DNA from: Crotalaria pallida
Lineage: Eukaryota > Streptophyta > Magnoliopsida > Fabales > Fabaceae
Reading direction: 5' to 3'
Assembly: GCA_037953625.1 (NCBI GenBank)
Contig: CM075650.1
Location: 870,501 to 934,500, forward strand
DNA length: 64,000 nucleotides
Shown here: positions 11,647-22,731 of the stretch, in pieces
How the letters are laid out: each line of letters starts with the position of its first letter
Position numbering within the stretch: the stretch's first letter is position 1
The notes under the pieces: generated by a model
The model's input: only the letters and a program-made list of their open reading frames with translations
Databases searched by the model: none
What the model was told of the DNA's origin: nothing
Translations under genes and position numbers: made by a program

Positions 11647-12510
11647 TTGTTAGGTTTTATTTGTAATTACTTGTGTAACTTGTACTTTTTCATGTATAAC
11701 TATTCTTTTAATGATGATTTAGATTGTATGAGATTTATTTCGGATTCACCTTCTTCATATTATTATGTAAATAACGTAAAAGCTCCATGGGAAATAGCTG
11801 TAGAGAAATTGGCCCAAAATCTTACTAGCATCATTGAAGAAACTAAAATCAATTTTCAAATTCAAAGTGCTAGATTAAGAAATCTTGAAATTCAATGGGA
11901 GCAATTGCTTAAAATAATTGGGGAGAAATTTCCTGATTTGATTAAAGCTCCATGGGAAGAAGCTGTAGAGAAATTTGCTCAATATTTTACTATATTTGTT
12001 GAGGAAACAAAAATTAATTTTCAAATCCAAAGTGATTGTTTAAGGAACCTTCAAATTCAAATTGAGAAAATTTGAAAGCAGTTATCTAAGGAGTTACAAG
12101 CATCATCACCAACTTTTGACTTTCCAAAAAGAAAGAAAAAAGTAGTGGTGATGGATGTGACCAATAATCAACCCCTTATGGAAGATCAAAGTGCTAACAA
12201 AGTAAATGAGAATGTGCATAATAAATTTGAGGAAGTGGACCGAAATACAACAATAGAAGGTGTGAATATGGTAGAAGAATTTGATTCATCCTTGCATGCT
12301 AAATTTCATGCACTAAAAAATTTGGTTAAGTCTATTGCATGCTTGGATGACTCAAAATTTTTCCACTATATTCAACCTTTGTGCTTTCATGAAAATTCTC
12401 AAAATCAATTTAAATCATTGTTAAACAATAAGGACCCTAAAAAGGTTGTTTTCCTTATTCATGGAATTAATACCTTCATGAAGGGGGAAAAACTGATTTT
12501 TCTGAGATGA
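11647..12510 (+). pseudogene. Athila gag remnants with a duplicated module
   Basis: Two open stretches, 11647-12075 and 12145-12510, lie where gag should be. The first contains the module APWE...VEKLAQ...NFQIQS...LRNL twice (about 11787-11920 and 11947-12072). It resembles the single copy in element 1 gag near 305-430. The second stretch is Asn/Glu-rich with no recognised domain. A stop at 12073-12075 separates them and there is no zinc knuckle. An expressed product is unlikely. Confidence 0.6.
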
Positions 12511-12812
12511 TGCATGGTTTAAGGAATGTACCTTTTGACCCTGGTGGGATTGAACTTATTTCTAAAACTTCCTTAATCCACCATCATCCATGCTCATTCG
12601 ATATGGGAGTAACTTGTTATTCCTGTATCACATGGGAGTTGAGCCATAGAATTTGGGATCCTGGTGGATTCTCTTTAGTTTTGTAGTAGTGTAGGTTTTG
12701 ATTTTTTTTAGTTAGTTAGTTGAATAAAGAGTTGGAACTTTCTATATTTGTAACTACTAATGAGGTGCTTTTAGCGCCATTTTTAGTTGTTCATGTGACA
12801 CAAGTGAATAAG

Positions 12813-12969
12813 TTTGGGGGAGTCTCCTCCATGGTGCATCAAGAGAGAATGTTGTGCTACAAAGGGAAGTTTCCTAACTCCTTGCATTAGTTTTTTTTTT
12901 AATTTTTATTTTGTAGTATAGGTTAGATTTGTTTGCTTGAGGACAAGCCAACCTCTAAGTTTGGGGGAG
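12813..12969 (+). other. Two PPT-like tracts of Athila element 2
   Basis: tttgggggag occurs at 12813-12822 and 12960-12969, 147 bp apart. The corresponding tracts of element 1 are 146 bp apart. Neither is followed by an LTR, so neither is the terminal PPT of this copy. Confidence 0.7.
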
Positions 12970-13950
12970 TGGACAAAATAAAAAATTTTCTGACTTAAAT
13001 TGTTCTCCCATATTTGGTGTTGGTTTGTGTCCTTGGTAGAAGTAGGTAATTATAGGCTTAGGACTGTTTTTCTGATGATAGGTGTAAATACTTAGTTTAG
13101 GATTAGACTCACTGATTTAAGATACTAATTGATTGAGCTGTAAATATTGTTTGAATCTGGTTATTTTAACAAACTTTTTGAGAATTTGTGATTAGTAAAC
13201 AGACCGTTAGCCTAGTGAGATTTTGAGCCTAAACACTGAAAGGGGTATGTATTATGTGAAATATGGGATTTGAAACCCCTATTTCTTTCATGAGTGTTGT
13301 TGTCATTGGCTTTGTGTTCTAGAACTTGACTGGTGACCATTTCAAATTTGATAATTGTTTGGATGCATTAAGATGATTAAGGCACTTAGGATGCGTTTTT
13401 GTGGCTTTCAACTGATTTGAATTGATAATATTCCTTTAGTTGCCCACTTTGAGCCTATTGAATAATGATTTCTTTGGTACCCTTTCATTAATGTGATTTT
13501 TATTTGTTGTATCCTTTGAGGTGTGAATGGTGCAATTGGGAATGTGTTGTTTAAAAAAAAAAAAAAAGTGAAAGTGATGAGGTTAATAGTAATCTCTAAT
13601 TCTCTTCCAAAAGAAAAAAAAATGATGTAATGAAGAAGAGAAGAGAATAGAGATAATGAAAAAATGAGAAAAAAGTGAAGAATATAATTGAATTGTGGAG
13701 TTGATGTTATTTACAAAGACCAAATACTTCATTCATATGTCAAAGGATGTTGATTGATTACATATTATTTAGCCATTTGTTGATAATCCTTTGTTTCTTA
13801 TATCCCACATTACATCTTTTAACCATGGTCACATTACAACCAAATATAAGACCTTTTGATTTTTGTGTGCATTCAATAATTTCAGTGGAGATTTGGATCT
13901 ATGGTCAAGTTTATGGTAACACTCTCTCCATGGTGCATCAAGAGAGAATG

Positions 13951-14210
13951 TTGTCCACTAATTATTTTTATGCTACTGATTAGGCCCTAATTATTTTTAT
14001 GGGCAGGCATTTTTGCGAACCGAGTGCGAGCGCGGATGGGCATGGCCCGCTGCCCGTTTTGCCAATACTACACTGCATGTATAAATGGATATCCAGGATT
14101 CATTGTCTTGTTTAAAAAGAAAAGATGTATACATAGATATTAGTACGATATTAGTACTAGTATATCTTGAAACTAACAAGTAATCAACCTTACAGGAGTA
14201 GATTATTGAA
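13951..14210. other. Unassigned, includes a short GC-rich patch
   Basis: No gene is recognised. The patch at about 14003-14065 contains cgaaccgagtgcgagcgcgg and a palindromic gggcatggcccgctgccc-like stretch, unlike its AT-rich surroundings. It could be the edge of a decayed DNA transposon. Confidence 0.3.
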
Positions 14211-14300
14211 TAAATAGGGGAAACTATTGCAAGATTTTTTTAAATAGGGGAAACTATTGCAAGATTTTTTTAAATAGGGGAAACTATTGCAAGATTTTTT
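14211..14300. repeat. Tandem repeat, 30 bp x 3, perfect
   Basis: Three identical 30-bp units start at 14211, 14241 and 14271. Each begins taaatagggg and ends with a T tract. The perfect identity implies recent expansion. Confidence 0.97.
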
Positions 14301-14337
14301 TATACATATATATAAGTAAAGGTCTAGTAATATAAAG

Positions 14338-14873
14338 TGTTAAAAAGGGCGGTAAGCTTCAAAGGGTTGATGACACCTTATTTGGGTTGCAAGACTGTAA
14401 TTCTCTTAGTGTTGAATTGCTCTTCTTGTGCTTTGAAGAATGCTGATGATGCTCCAGGAGTGTGTATATTGTGTATTCCTTGTGATATACAATGTGTATC
14501 GTGATGAATTATTGGATTATTGCTTGTCTCAGCCCCTTGCATGAGGCTAATATTTATAGGACCAAGAAGGTTCCCTATTGTGTATATTCTCTGGATAAAT
14601 CTTTTATTTATGAGAGTAATCTTCATGTGATTTTATCTGTAAAGAAACAAATGATAATCTTCTATATTTGCTGATAATCAGGTGATAATCTATCATTAAT
14701 ATTTTATAATACTTCTTATTTTCTGGAGATTGAATTCACGAATAAGTTTCACGACTTATCCGTGGATCGGGACTTCTTCCGAGCTGAACCGAACTATTCA
14801 GAGCTTAGGACCTTACGTCGTAGGTCATCTAAGCTCGACCCACATCATCAAGGTCCTATTATAGATCGCAACA
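14338..14873 (-). repeat. Possible solo LTR (536 bp)
   Basis: The segment opens tgttaaaaagg and closes gatcgcaaca, the ends expected of an LTR. On the minus strand it has a TATA-like tataaatatt roughly in the middle. I see no target-site duplication next to these ends and no PBS or PPT. The boundaries and the call itself are tentative. Confidence 0.3.
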
Positions 14874-14939
14874 GATCTTTTAAAAATCTTTTCATGAGAT
14901 AAATATCCTTAACTCATAACAAGACGGAAACAAAGGAGA

Positions 14940-15055
14940 AAGATCAAAAAGAAGATATCAGGAGGAGTTGGTGGCACAGACACCACCACACCTGCTGGCT
15001 ATGAAGCTGCGACTGAGCACCACCATGTGACAAGAAAGGAATCGTAGACAAGATC
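14940..15055 (+). other. Possible terminal exon of an unknown host gene
   Basis: On the plus strand an open stretch reads GGVGGTDTTTPAGYEAATEH and stops at a TAG near 15045, followed by an aataaa at about 15147. It could be the last exon of a gene convergent with the elongation factor P gene. There is no upstream exon that I can identify and no strong acceptor. It may be chance. Confidence 0.2.
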
Positions 15056-15206
15056 ATAAGATAACATTCCTGGAACACACCACAACCACAACTAAGCTAC
15101 CTACCTTTCATAATTTCTCTCTCCTTTGCCTCCCTCCTGCAATGAAAAAATAAAAGGACAACATTCTTGTGGCCAACTAGTAATCGTTCATTGTGTGTAA
15201 TATAAT

Positions 15207-15724
15207 GGCTTAAATATCAAAATGGTCCCGGTAAATATTGTCGTTTTTGAAATTGGTCCCTGTAAAAAAAGTTTTGGTTTTGGTCCCTGCATTTACATAA
15301 CGTTTTCATTTTGGTCCCTGTATTTACAAAACGTTTTGGTTTTGGTCTCTTCTGTTAGATATGGATGGAAAATGCTGAAAATGTAATGTATTACATTCTA
15401 TGGCAATTAAGAATGGTATTCTTGCATTAATTCTCAAGGGTAAAAAAAAACAACTTCTATTACATAAAAGAACCAATTCAAAAACAATGATAGTAAAAGG
15501 ACCAAAACCTATGAAATACTAACAACAGAGGGACAAAAACCTATCAAATCTAATAATATAGAGACCAAAACAAACTACCAACATAATTATGGAGACCAAA
15601 ATTTTATAAGAGGGACCAAAATCAAAACGTGTTGCAAATGTAGGGATTAAAACCAAAATTTTTTTTAATAGGGACCAATTGCAAAAGAGTTAACTTTTAC
15701 TAGGACCATTTTGATATTTAAGTC
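15207..15724. mobile_element. Mutator-like MITE (518 bp) with 9-bp TSD
   Basis: The ends form inverted repeats: ggcttaaatatcaaaatgg inward from 15207, and gacttaaatatcaaaatgg read inward on the other strand from 15724. A perfect 9-bp direct repeat, taataataat-like (taatataat, 15198-15206 and 15725-15733), flanks the element. It has no coding capacity. Nine-base duplications are the hallmark of Mutator transposition, so a MULE transposase acting in trans is inferred. Many 'ggtccctg' / 'gggaccaa' blocks repeat inside both arms. Confidence 0.93.
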
Positions 15725-16079
15725 TAATATAATATACTTTTCTGGTTATATATCTTATTATCTATGTCCTTGTGTGCAGGTGTGTTTGTTTTAGAAATGC
15801 TACCAACTTTATTAACAATGTTATGTTACAGTGCCTTATCACTCAAGTTAAAGGATCGAGGACATTAAAATTTAGTAAGACAAACTCGAATAATCGTCTA
15901 AATTAATAATTAAGACCATTTTCTAATGACTCTCGGTATTGTGTTGCTACCACACTGAAGCTAGAATACAGAAAGGCCTATTATTATCTCAAGGGAGGGG
16001 ATGTTACGATTCGAAGTGTGATGATGTTTGTATCAAACACACACAGGTGGTCTCTGCTCAAATCCAGGCCCAAGTCACC

Positions 16080-18789
16080 CTATGCCTTAGCCCTGAGGAT
16101 GGAAAAATAATAATATGACTTCAGTTGCCATCTTCAACCGGCTATAAATATTTTTCACAGAAATCAAGCAATATGATATTAATTAAATTCGATTATCTTT
16201 TACATGCATTTTTAGAAAAGGATTCAAAACATGATCACCAGAACCTAGTAAATTATACTGTTTCCAAACCGTTAGGGTGGTTTATGTTATAGTTAATTTT
16301 ATCATTGAATGATGCTTTTCAGTTATAGAATAGAACATCAACTAACCTTTCAATGTAAGAGTCATCCTCAGTATTAACAACTATGGCATCGCCAGCTACA
16401 ATGTGAGGCGGAACCTGGGAGTCATTAGTCATACAAATAAACTAAGACATTTTAAGCATTTTGTCACCAGTTTAATACATCAATTATATTATGTTTTTTA
16501 CCAATTACCTATACTAGTAAAGAAATGGCAAAGGAAAAAGAAAGAATCAATTGACTTACTTCAACTGTCAGGCCATTGTCCAGAACAACCTTTCTATTCC
16601 TAAAATCAGAAGGGGAGAGATTAGTAAATGAGTATTAATGTTTCTGAAACCAATTAGACCAGATTATTAAAAATATTAGATTCTCCAACTTGGATAATTA
16701 CTAGAAATTTTCTGTCAATTAAAATAAAAAAGATCATGTGCAAAGAGCAATGAGTTTTAGAATGAATCAAAGCTAAAAACAAGAGCAGAATAAGGTTGAC
16801 GATTTGAAACTTGGTGAGTAGAATCAAGACATGCTAAATTAGTTGGTGAAGAAAGACGTTGAAAGAAAACAAGTCAGAAATTCCTGTTTCCTTAGGCATC
16901 ATGCCCAAGTTGTGTCTTGAAATTGTGACCTCAATAACGAGAAGATAAGCCCATTGAAATAGGCAAAATCAGCTTGCAAAATAATACTAGTACTAGTACA
17001 TTTCATGAGAGAAAGTTCCAAGACATGGACAAAAATAAAAACAAGAGCTAATGACAAGGTACAAGAAGGAGCAGATTTTTGAAATGTAATAAATAAATAA
17101 TACTCCAATAACAATAATAGATAATATAGTATGCATGTATGTATGAATACCTTGGAGTGGCAGCGATCCCTTCCTTGACAGTACATGTAACACGTTTAGG
17201 AACAGAAGCAGAAAAAGGTTTGGCATCATAAAATTGGAGCTTAACTTTCATTTGATCTGTTAATGAATGAATGAATGAATAATTGAAAAATGGAATAAAT
17301 AAAACAAGGTAGGTAGGGAGTAGTGATGATGAGTGGGATTGGTGAAAACATGCCTTGCAGATAGGAAGAATTCTTGCCAAACAAGTGTGCGGGAATTTCA
17401 ATTTGATCGAATGACTCAGGGCTGCGTGTGTCACCAACCAAAATGAAATAACAAAGTTATGAGATGGTAAGCAATATAGAGCCTTAATTTTATATATATA
17501 TATATATATATAGACACACCATCGGTTTCTATATGTAAGATTCTTTTAGATAGTAATTTTTTTTTAAATATAAGACCCTTTTATAATTTTTTCCAAAATT
17601 ACCATAGCATTTAATTGTACAATTCTCTTGTTTTAGGCAGAAATTATAAATATATATATATATACACACCATCGGTTTCTATATGTAAGATTCTTTTAGA
17701 TAGTAATTTTTTTTTAAATATAAGACCCTTTTATAATTTTTTCCAAAATTACCATAGCATTTAATTGTACATTTCTCTTGTTTTTAGCAGAAATTATAAA
17801 TTGAAATTACCAATTTCAATGCAAAATTTTTCAATGCAAAATTACCATAAAGAATATTTTTGGAACAATAATTAAAACTTTCCAACTCTAATGCAAAATT
17901 TATTTTTCTCTGTGGACGTAAAATCTATAAGGAGGTTCATATACATAGGGAGGGAACGAGGTAGTATATACTTTCTCGGTTCTTATTATTTTATCATATT
18001 TTAAACAAAACATGAAATATAATCATTATTTAGATTTTCAATATATTAATTATGTTTTTCCTACTAAATCCGTTCTCTTTTTATAAATATTAACTATTTA
18101 CGTAAATCAAACATGAAAAATAATACGTATTTATTATACTCTTGAAATTAAAAAAAAAAAATAGATAAAAAGGAAAAAAAAAAATGGGAGTATAGGAAAA
18201 GAAGAGTGAGTCACTCACTCCATTAACACGACGGTTCCATCGGGGTCGGTGCACATATACATGAGCGTCTTTTCCCGAACGTGGACCCCTGCAGTGGAGT
18301 GAGGTGCAATGCAGTACAGCCAATTACTCGTGGTAGTAGTAGTAACAATAAGAAAGCAAAGAAAATAAAAAGAGCAGATAGTAAGGGCATAGTAGTACTT
18401 TCGATATCCTCATTTGTAGCAATTCGCTGGATAGCCTTGTTGCCATTTGCAACATCACGAAGTTCCACTTTGATTGTGGCTTTTCCTCTTCCTTCGTGAG
18501 AGTGATCTACTCTCATCACCTCGTATATGCGCCCTGGAATCAAATAAGAAGGAATGGGAGAGTAGAATCAATTAATCAATTAATTAATTAATTAATTAAT
18601 TAAAAAACAAAGCTGCTACCTACCTTGTTTTTCAATGACATTTCCGACTCTAACCTCAGAACCAGAGACTCTGAGTCCCCGGGATGGAACAAAGAAGCAC
18701 GGAGGAGTCGAAGAAGAAGAAAGTGCGGTGAAGATGACTCTGTTAACCAGCCTCCTCCTCAGCGTCGCTGACACACCTTGCAGCACCAT
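16080..18789 (-). CDS. Organellar elongation factor P, 8 exons, 221 aa
   Basis: Proposed CDS on the minus strand: 18624-18789, 18399-18533, 18219-18288, 17354-17421, 17151-17256, 16560-16599, 16347-16414, 16080-16092. This sums to 666 nt, 221 codons plus TAG, and every junction keeps phase. Residues 1 to about 40 are Arg/Ser-rich without acids, which suits an organelle transit peptide. Then come the KOW-like N domain (about 44-100), the OB domain (about 105-165) and the C-terminal EF-P domain, with the GNxxVxNTEDD-like end IVVNTEDDSYIER. EF-P relieves ribosome stalling at proline runs. The residue aligned with the modified Lys34 of E. coli EF-P is Arg71 in HEGRGKA. Intron 4 has a GC donor. 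An in-frame ATG at 18843 could extend the N-terminus. The tiny last exon (AKA, stop) rests on a good cctcag acceptor; without that splice the protein would end at a stop at about 16320. No lesion is seen, so the gene is probably functional. Confidence 0.9.
17491..17801. repeat. Tandem duplication (period 150 bp) with TA tract in EF-P intron 3
   Basis: A 141-bp segment starting at 17511 is repeated almost exactly from 17661, and each copy is preceded by a (ta)n run. Copies share caccatcggtttctatatg and tagcatttaattgtac. They differ at only a few bases. Recent replication slippage or unequal exchange is likely. Confidence 0.9.
17971..18190. mobile_element. Diverged Stowaway MITE (220 bp) in EF-P intron 3
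   Basis: It is flanked by TA on both sides (17969-17970 and 18191-18192). It begins ctttctcggttcttatta and ends tgggag, a degenerate form of the ctccctccgttcc terminus. The interior aligns with the Stowaway at 19688-19972. It ends 29 bp from exon 3 of the elongation factor gene. Confidence 0.75.
18568..18604. repeat. ATTA microsatellite in EF-P intron 1
   Basis: About nine units of attA/atca tetranucleotide lie 20 bases from exon 1, inside the 90-bp first intron. Confidence 0.9.
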
Positions 18790-18914
18790 TTTCCCCTTTT
18801 TCCCTATGCCGCCTCCAACCCAACCACACTCACCTCCAAACACGCGTACTTGTGCGGGAGAAAAATGGCCTTTGTGAGGGACTGACTTTTCGGGACCAAG
18901 GTATCATCTTTATG

Positions 18915-18924
18915 TTTTTTTATA
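18915..18924 (-). promoter_or_regulatory. Candidate TATA box of the EF-P gene
   Basis: Read on the minus strand this is tataaaaaaa, about 126 bp upstream of the chosen ATG. It is only about 20 bp from the edge of the Athila LTR relic. Position fits a core promoter; there is no direct proof of use. Confidence 0.4.
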
Positions 18925-18987
18925 GGCAAAATATATGACTTTGTGACCAGTATACTAGATCGTACAAGTAATAAAGAATAAATAGAA

Positions 18988-19434
18988 GAGTTAATAATTA
19001 TATAGGTTCTTGAAAGATACATGTGGAATCAATTAAATCCATAAAAGATTTTGTAGAATCTCTTAAACCCTTTAAAGATCATTTTGGAATCAGTTAGGTC
19101 ACTGAATATTTTTGGAATCTCTTAAACCCCTCAAAGATCAATTTGGCATTACGTTAGTCCCTCCATGAGGATCCTAACGGAATGTTATGTGGCACATTAA
19201 ATGCTTTATTGGCCCAAACGTGACACATTTTTAACAGTTCAACATGACATTGGAGCCAATAAAGAATTTAACGTGCAACGAAGGATTCTGTTAGGTCCCT
19301 CATGACAAAATTGAATTATGGGACTAATGTGATGCCACATTGATCTTTAGGGAGTTTAAGAAATTCCACAAATTTTTTAGGAACCTGATTGATTCCACAA
19401 GTATCTTTCAGGGACCTGTGTGACTATTAACTCG
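18988..19434. mobile_element. Mutator-like MITE (about 447 bp) with 9-bp TSD
   Basis: The arms are long inverted repeats: gagttaata inward from 18988 and cgagttaata inward from 19434 on the other strand, with 'ggaatcaat' and 'cttaaac' blocks mirrored. The 9-bp repeat taaatagaa occurs at 18979-18987 and 19435-19443. It has no coding capacity and sits inside the Athila LTR relic. Confidence 0.88.
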
Positions 19435-19687
19435 TAAATAGAATATCGTTTCCACGAGGATTAGTGATATGACAATTATCACCTTATTATGGTTAAACTA
19501 ATCGTAGGATCATAGTTACCACTTATGAATTTCAATTTTCCTTAAATCAACAACGATTCCAGAATTAGTAAAAACTGACGTCTTAAAACAAATACTGTTT
19601 CTTATTAGACCACACCCCTTACTCCTTTAAGTGAGTCTTAGTTTAATAATCATTAATTAAGAACGTTGGAATTACCAAAGTTATATA

Positions 19688-19972
19688 CTCCCTCCGTTCC
19701 TATTTATCTGTCATATTTCAAACAAAACACATCATTTAAGAAATGTAATCATTACTCAGATTTCCAATACATTAATTATGTTTTTTTCCCACTATACCCT
19801 TTCTCTCTCTGTAATCATTAATTTTTTTTCAATAGTTACATAAACCAAGACATATTAAATAGGGGCAAACATGGAAAATAACATTTATTACACTCTTGAA
19901 ATTCTCAATACGACAGATAAAAAGAAACAAAAAATCTCTCCAAAAAAGATAGATAAAAAGGAACAGAGGGAG
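19688..19972. mobile_element. Stowaway MITE (285 bp)
   Basis: It starts ctccctccgttcctattt and ends aggaacagagggag, the classic Stowaway termini, with TA at 19686-19687 and 19973-19974. AT-rich and noncoding. Inserted in the Athila LTR relic. Confidence 0.92.
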
Positions 19973-20276
19973 TAATTGCCAAAAGTATCTCTACGAGTTG
20001 AACAATTATAAGGTTTGATTGTAAGGCCGGATCTAATCCCTAATCTATCAATTAAAGAATTTGACCACCAAACATAAAACGAGCCCTTTTTATGTAAAAC
20101 AATTAAAGCACAATCAAACAATTGATTTAAATGAAAAACATCAATTCATAAGTAAAACTACTTAAGATCCATACAAATTCACCACATTCCTACGAGAAAT
20201 CTAGTGATCCATTACAGAAGAAGAAGAAGAATAGAATAACTCCATAATAATAAATTAGAAGTTACCAATAACAATA

Positions 20277-20552
20277 TGTTGGGTACTAGCAAGTATACTA
20301 GATCACAAGTAATACAGTGAAAGTAAATTATCGTTCCACTCGGGGATTGTGAGTTGTTTCCAAATAATTCTCACCAAAGGTATAATTAAAAGAGAAATTT
20401 ATAAGTTTTTATTATAAATTATTTAAAATAATATAAACAAACCAATTAAAAATAAATCAATTAAAAATAAGGTTTGTGAGACAGATAGAGAAAGGCGCTA
20501 GGAACTCAGTTTCATTGCAAGACTTGTTTATTAATTATGAATATCTGTTTTT
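20277..20552 (-). repeat. Second Athila LTR end fragment
   Basis: It begins tgttgggtactag, the minus-strand form of an LTR end, and continues with ctagatcacaag and the cggggattgtgag block known from the other Athila LTR ends. The gypsy element G1 cuts it off at 20553. Confidence 0.75.
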
Positions 20553-20810
20553 TGTAACACCCACTGGAATTATCCTCGAAATTGTAAATATTAGATGAAA
20601 TAGTAAATAGATATCAAGTAGATGTTAAATAGATACTATGTGAATTTTATGTGAATATTAAGTGAATTTCAGTGAAAACATCGCCCAAAGATTGTGTCAT
20701 ACCTCATTCGTTAATCGTCGGATCGTGCCCAAATTTGGGGACAAGCTTCCTAACCCTCTTGTCTTCAAATCCAACGGTGAAAATTGTATTTGGAGGCCAA
20801 AAAGCCTAGG

Positions 20811-20912
20811 TAATTGATTACCAAGGCCAGTAATCGATTACCGGGTCAAAATTTTAAAGTTTGACCAAATTTAAGCCTAAGTAATCAATTACCAGGAAGT
20901 GGTAATCGATTA
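20811..20912. repeat. Two pairs of TAATCGATTA palindromes
   Basis: Copies at 20811 (one mismatch), 20831, 20882 (one mismatch) and 20903 are spaced 20 and 21 bp within pairs. They lie about 110 bp upstream of a TATA-like site. Further copies are at 21992 and 22042, with a weak one at 22063. Confidence 0.88.
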
Positions 20913-22731
20913 CCATGACACTACTGAGCCAGAGTTAAGGCGGTTAATGAATGAATGACTGAGAATTTCCCACGATTTTAGCCACAAATTACCGCAAAAA
21001 TCCCCTGGGAACTGTAGAGGATTAAAAGGGACACTTTAGGGTTGTTTAATTTTAAAAAATGGAGGGAGTATGTGAGTTAAAAACACTCAAGAACAACACA
21101 AACTTCTCTGCAAATCGTGTTTTCCTGTCGTACACTTTCTTTGATTCGTTTTCCATGATTTGAACCTCAAACCCTTACAAATCTTATACCAAATTAAAGT
21201 TTGTTTAACCATCTTCAATTTGGTACCGAGTTTGCTTGATTTGGTGGAGTATAGAAAGAGATACAGACCTGCAAAGTTGGGTGGTCAAATCTGAAATCTG
21301 AATTTCAGATTCTTGGAGTTTACTTTCCTTGATCCGTGTGGTAAGCTCAAGCATCCTTTGGGCTTAAAACTTGTTTTATTTTCAAGATTTCATATCCTTG
21401 TGTTGATTCTAATCCTTGATCACGATTTGTTGTGACTTATTCTTGATGAAAAACCCTGATCTTTTTGCCTTGTTAAATTGAAAACAAAACATCTTGCAGC
21501 TGAACCAAAACCTTGGGATTTTTCCAACGAATTCGTTCATCCAAATCAGTATCAAATACTCCTAGTAGGTAAGGGAGAAGTTATCCAGGTGCTAGAATAA
21601 TAATCCGATGGCTAGAAATCTAGGAGTTCTCATGAACTCAAGGGCAAAACTAGTGAGAAATGAAAACTTGAAGTGGGAAAATGACTTGGAGGTCATTCCA
21701 GTCCCATTTCTTTATTTGAGCAACTTATAAATGATGAATATGAGCGGAACTAATCATGGAATTGGACTGTTTTATGAAAGAATTGAAAATCACATGTGAA
21801 GTTGTCATTTTACGCGTTTTATGAACTTTGATTGAATTCTATATGAATATGATGATTTGATCGCTTCAAATATGTAGAGACATGTTTGATTATATGTGAA
21901 TTTGATCTGTTTTGAGTTGTAATGGATTAAAGTGAAGTGTATCAAAAGTTGGTATAGCAAAACTCAATTAAGTGTGCATTCTGCTGCAGGGTAATCGATT
22001 ACCAGGTTGAAAATTGGTACCAAAATTAGAATTTCACGTGGTAATCGATTACTACCCTTGGGTAATAAATTACCAAGGCCCCTGAAATGAAAAATGCCAA
22101 TTTTTGATACACCGAGCCTTTATCTAATGCATTAATGGGTCATAACAGGAAATTTTATGAATGAATGAATATTTTATGATGACTTTGATGATGCTTGATT
22201 TTGAATGTGAATTCCGATTATGAAAGGAATGAATAACGAAAAATGGAATGATGAATGAATTACGTTCGCCCAAGGAGTGCGAATGTTGAGATGATGATAT
22301 TATCATGATGATGGAATGGCGATAAATGAATTAATGAGAAAGATTGGTAATGAACCATTCTTGCATACATGCATTGAGTGAGATTTGCTCCAGTTTGTTG
22401 AGGCCTTTCATGTCGGGTGGAGGAAGCCTGTAAGTCGTGAATGCGTCGGGCGGAGGAAGTTTGTAAGTTGTGAGAGGTCGAGCGGAGGAAGCTCGTGAGG
22501 ACCCATTCTCCTCCAAGCTGTGATGCCCCAGGATATGATTGAGATGAGATTAGCATGCATCATGCCACTTAATTACAAGAGAATTGTGTGATAAATTGGG
22601 TGTGCATTTGTGTATGCATTATTCCTTGATTATCTAACTACTTGTATTTGTTATCTCTAGTACTGATAGATTATTATTTGTTGATGTTCTTTGGCTATGA
22701 CTTACTCCCTGCCCTTTTTGTTTGTTAGGTC

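Larger units (their letters stand above)
10252..13950 (+). mobile_element. Athila element 2, decayed and 3'-truncated
   Basis: A 5' LTR (10252-11602), a PBS and gag-like remnants are followed directly by the family's 3' noncoding region with two PPT-like tracts. No protease, RT, integrase or third ORF remains and no 3' LTR follows. Homology with element 1's 3' noncoding region stops near 13925, where 13923-13951 repeats the sequence found at about 12827-12855, which marks a rearrangement. The right limit is approximate. Confidence 0.8.
18944..20276 (-). repeat. Athila LTR relic carrying two MITEs
   Basis: Read on the minus strand it aligns with the LTRs at 8060-9343 and 10252-11602. Landmarks are the ttattacttg...gatctagtatac end and the agactcactta block. 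The MITEs at 18988-19434 and 19688-19972 interrupt it. The relic's promoter-proximal part is missing beyond about 20276, where a second LTR fragment begins. It lies directly upstream of, and in the same orientation as, the elongation factor P gene. Confidence 0.8.

Noticed and set aside
15207..15724. LTR or SINE origin for this repeat
   Set aside because: Inverted termini and the 9-bp duplication fit a Mutator-type element; there is no poly-A tail and no TG...CA pair.
16899..18543. Several minus-strand ORFs of 66-129 codons around the EF-P exons as separate genes
   Set aside because: They are exons of the elongation factor P gene read through into introns; the spliced model explains the conserved parts.
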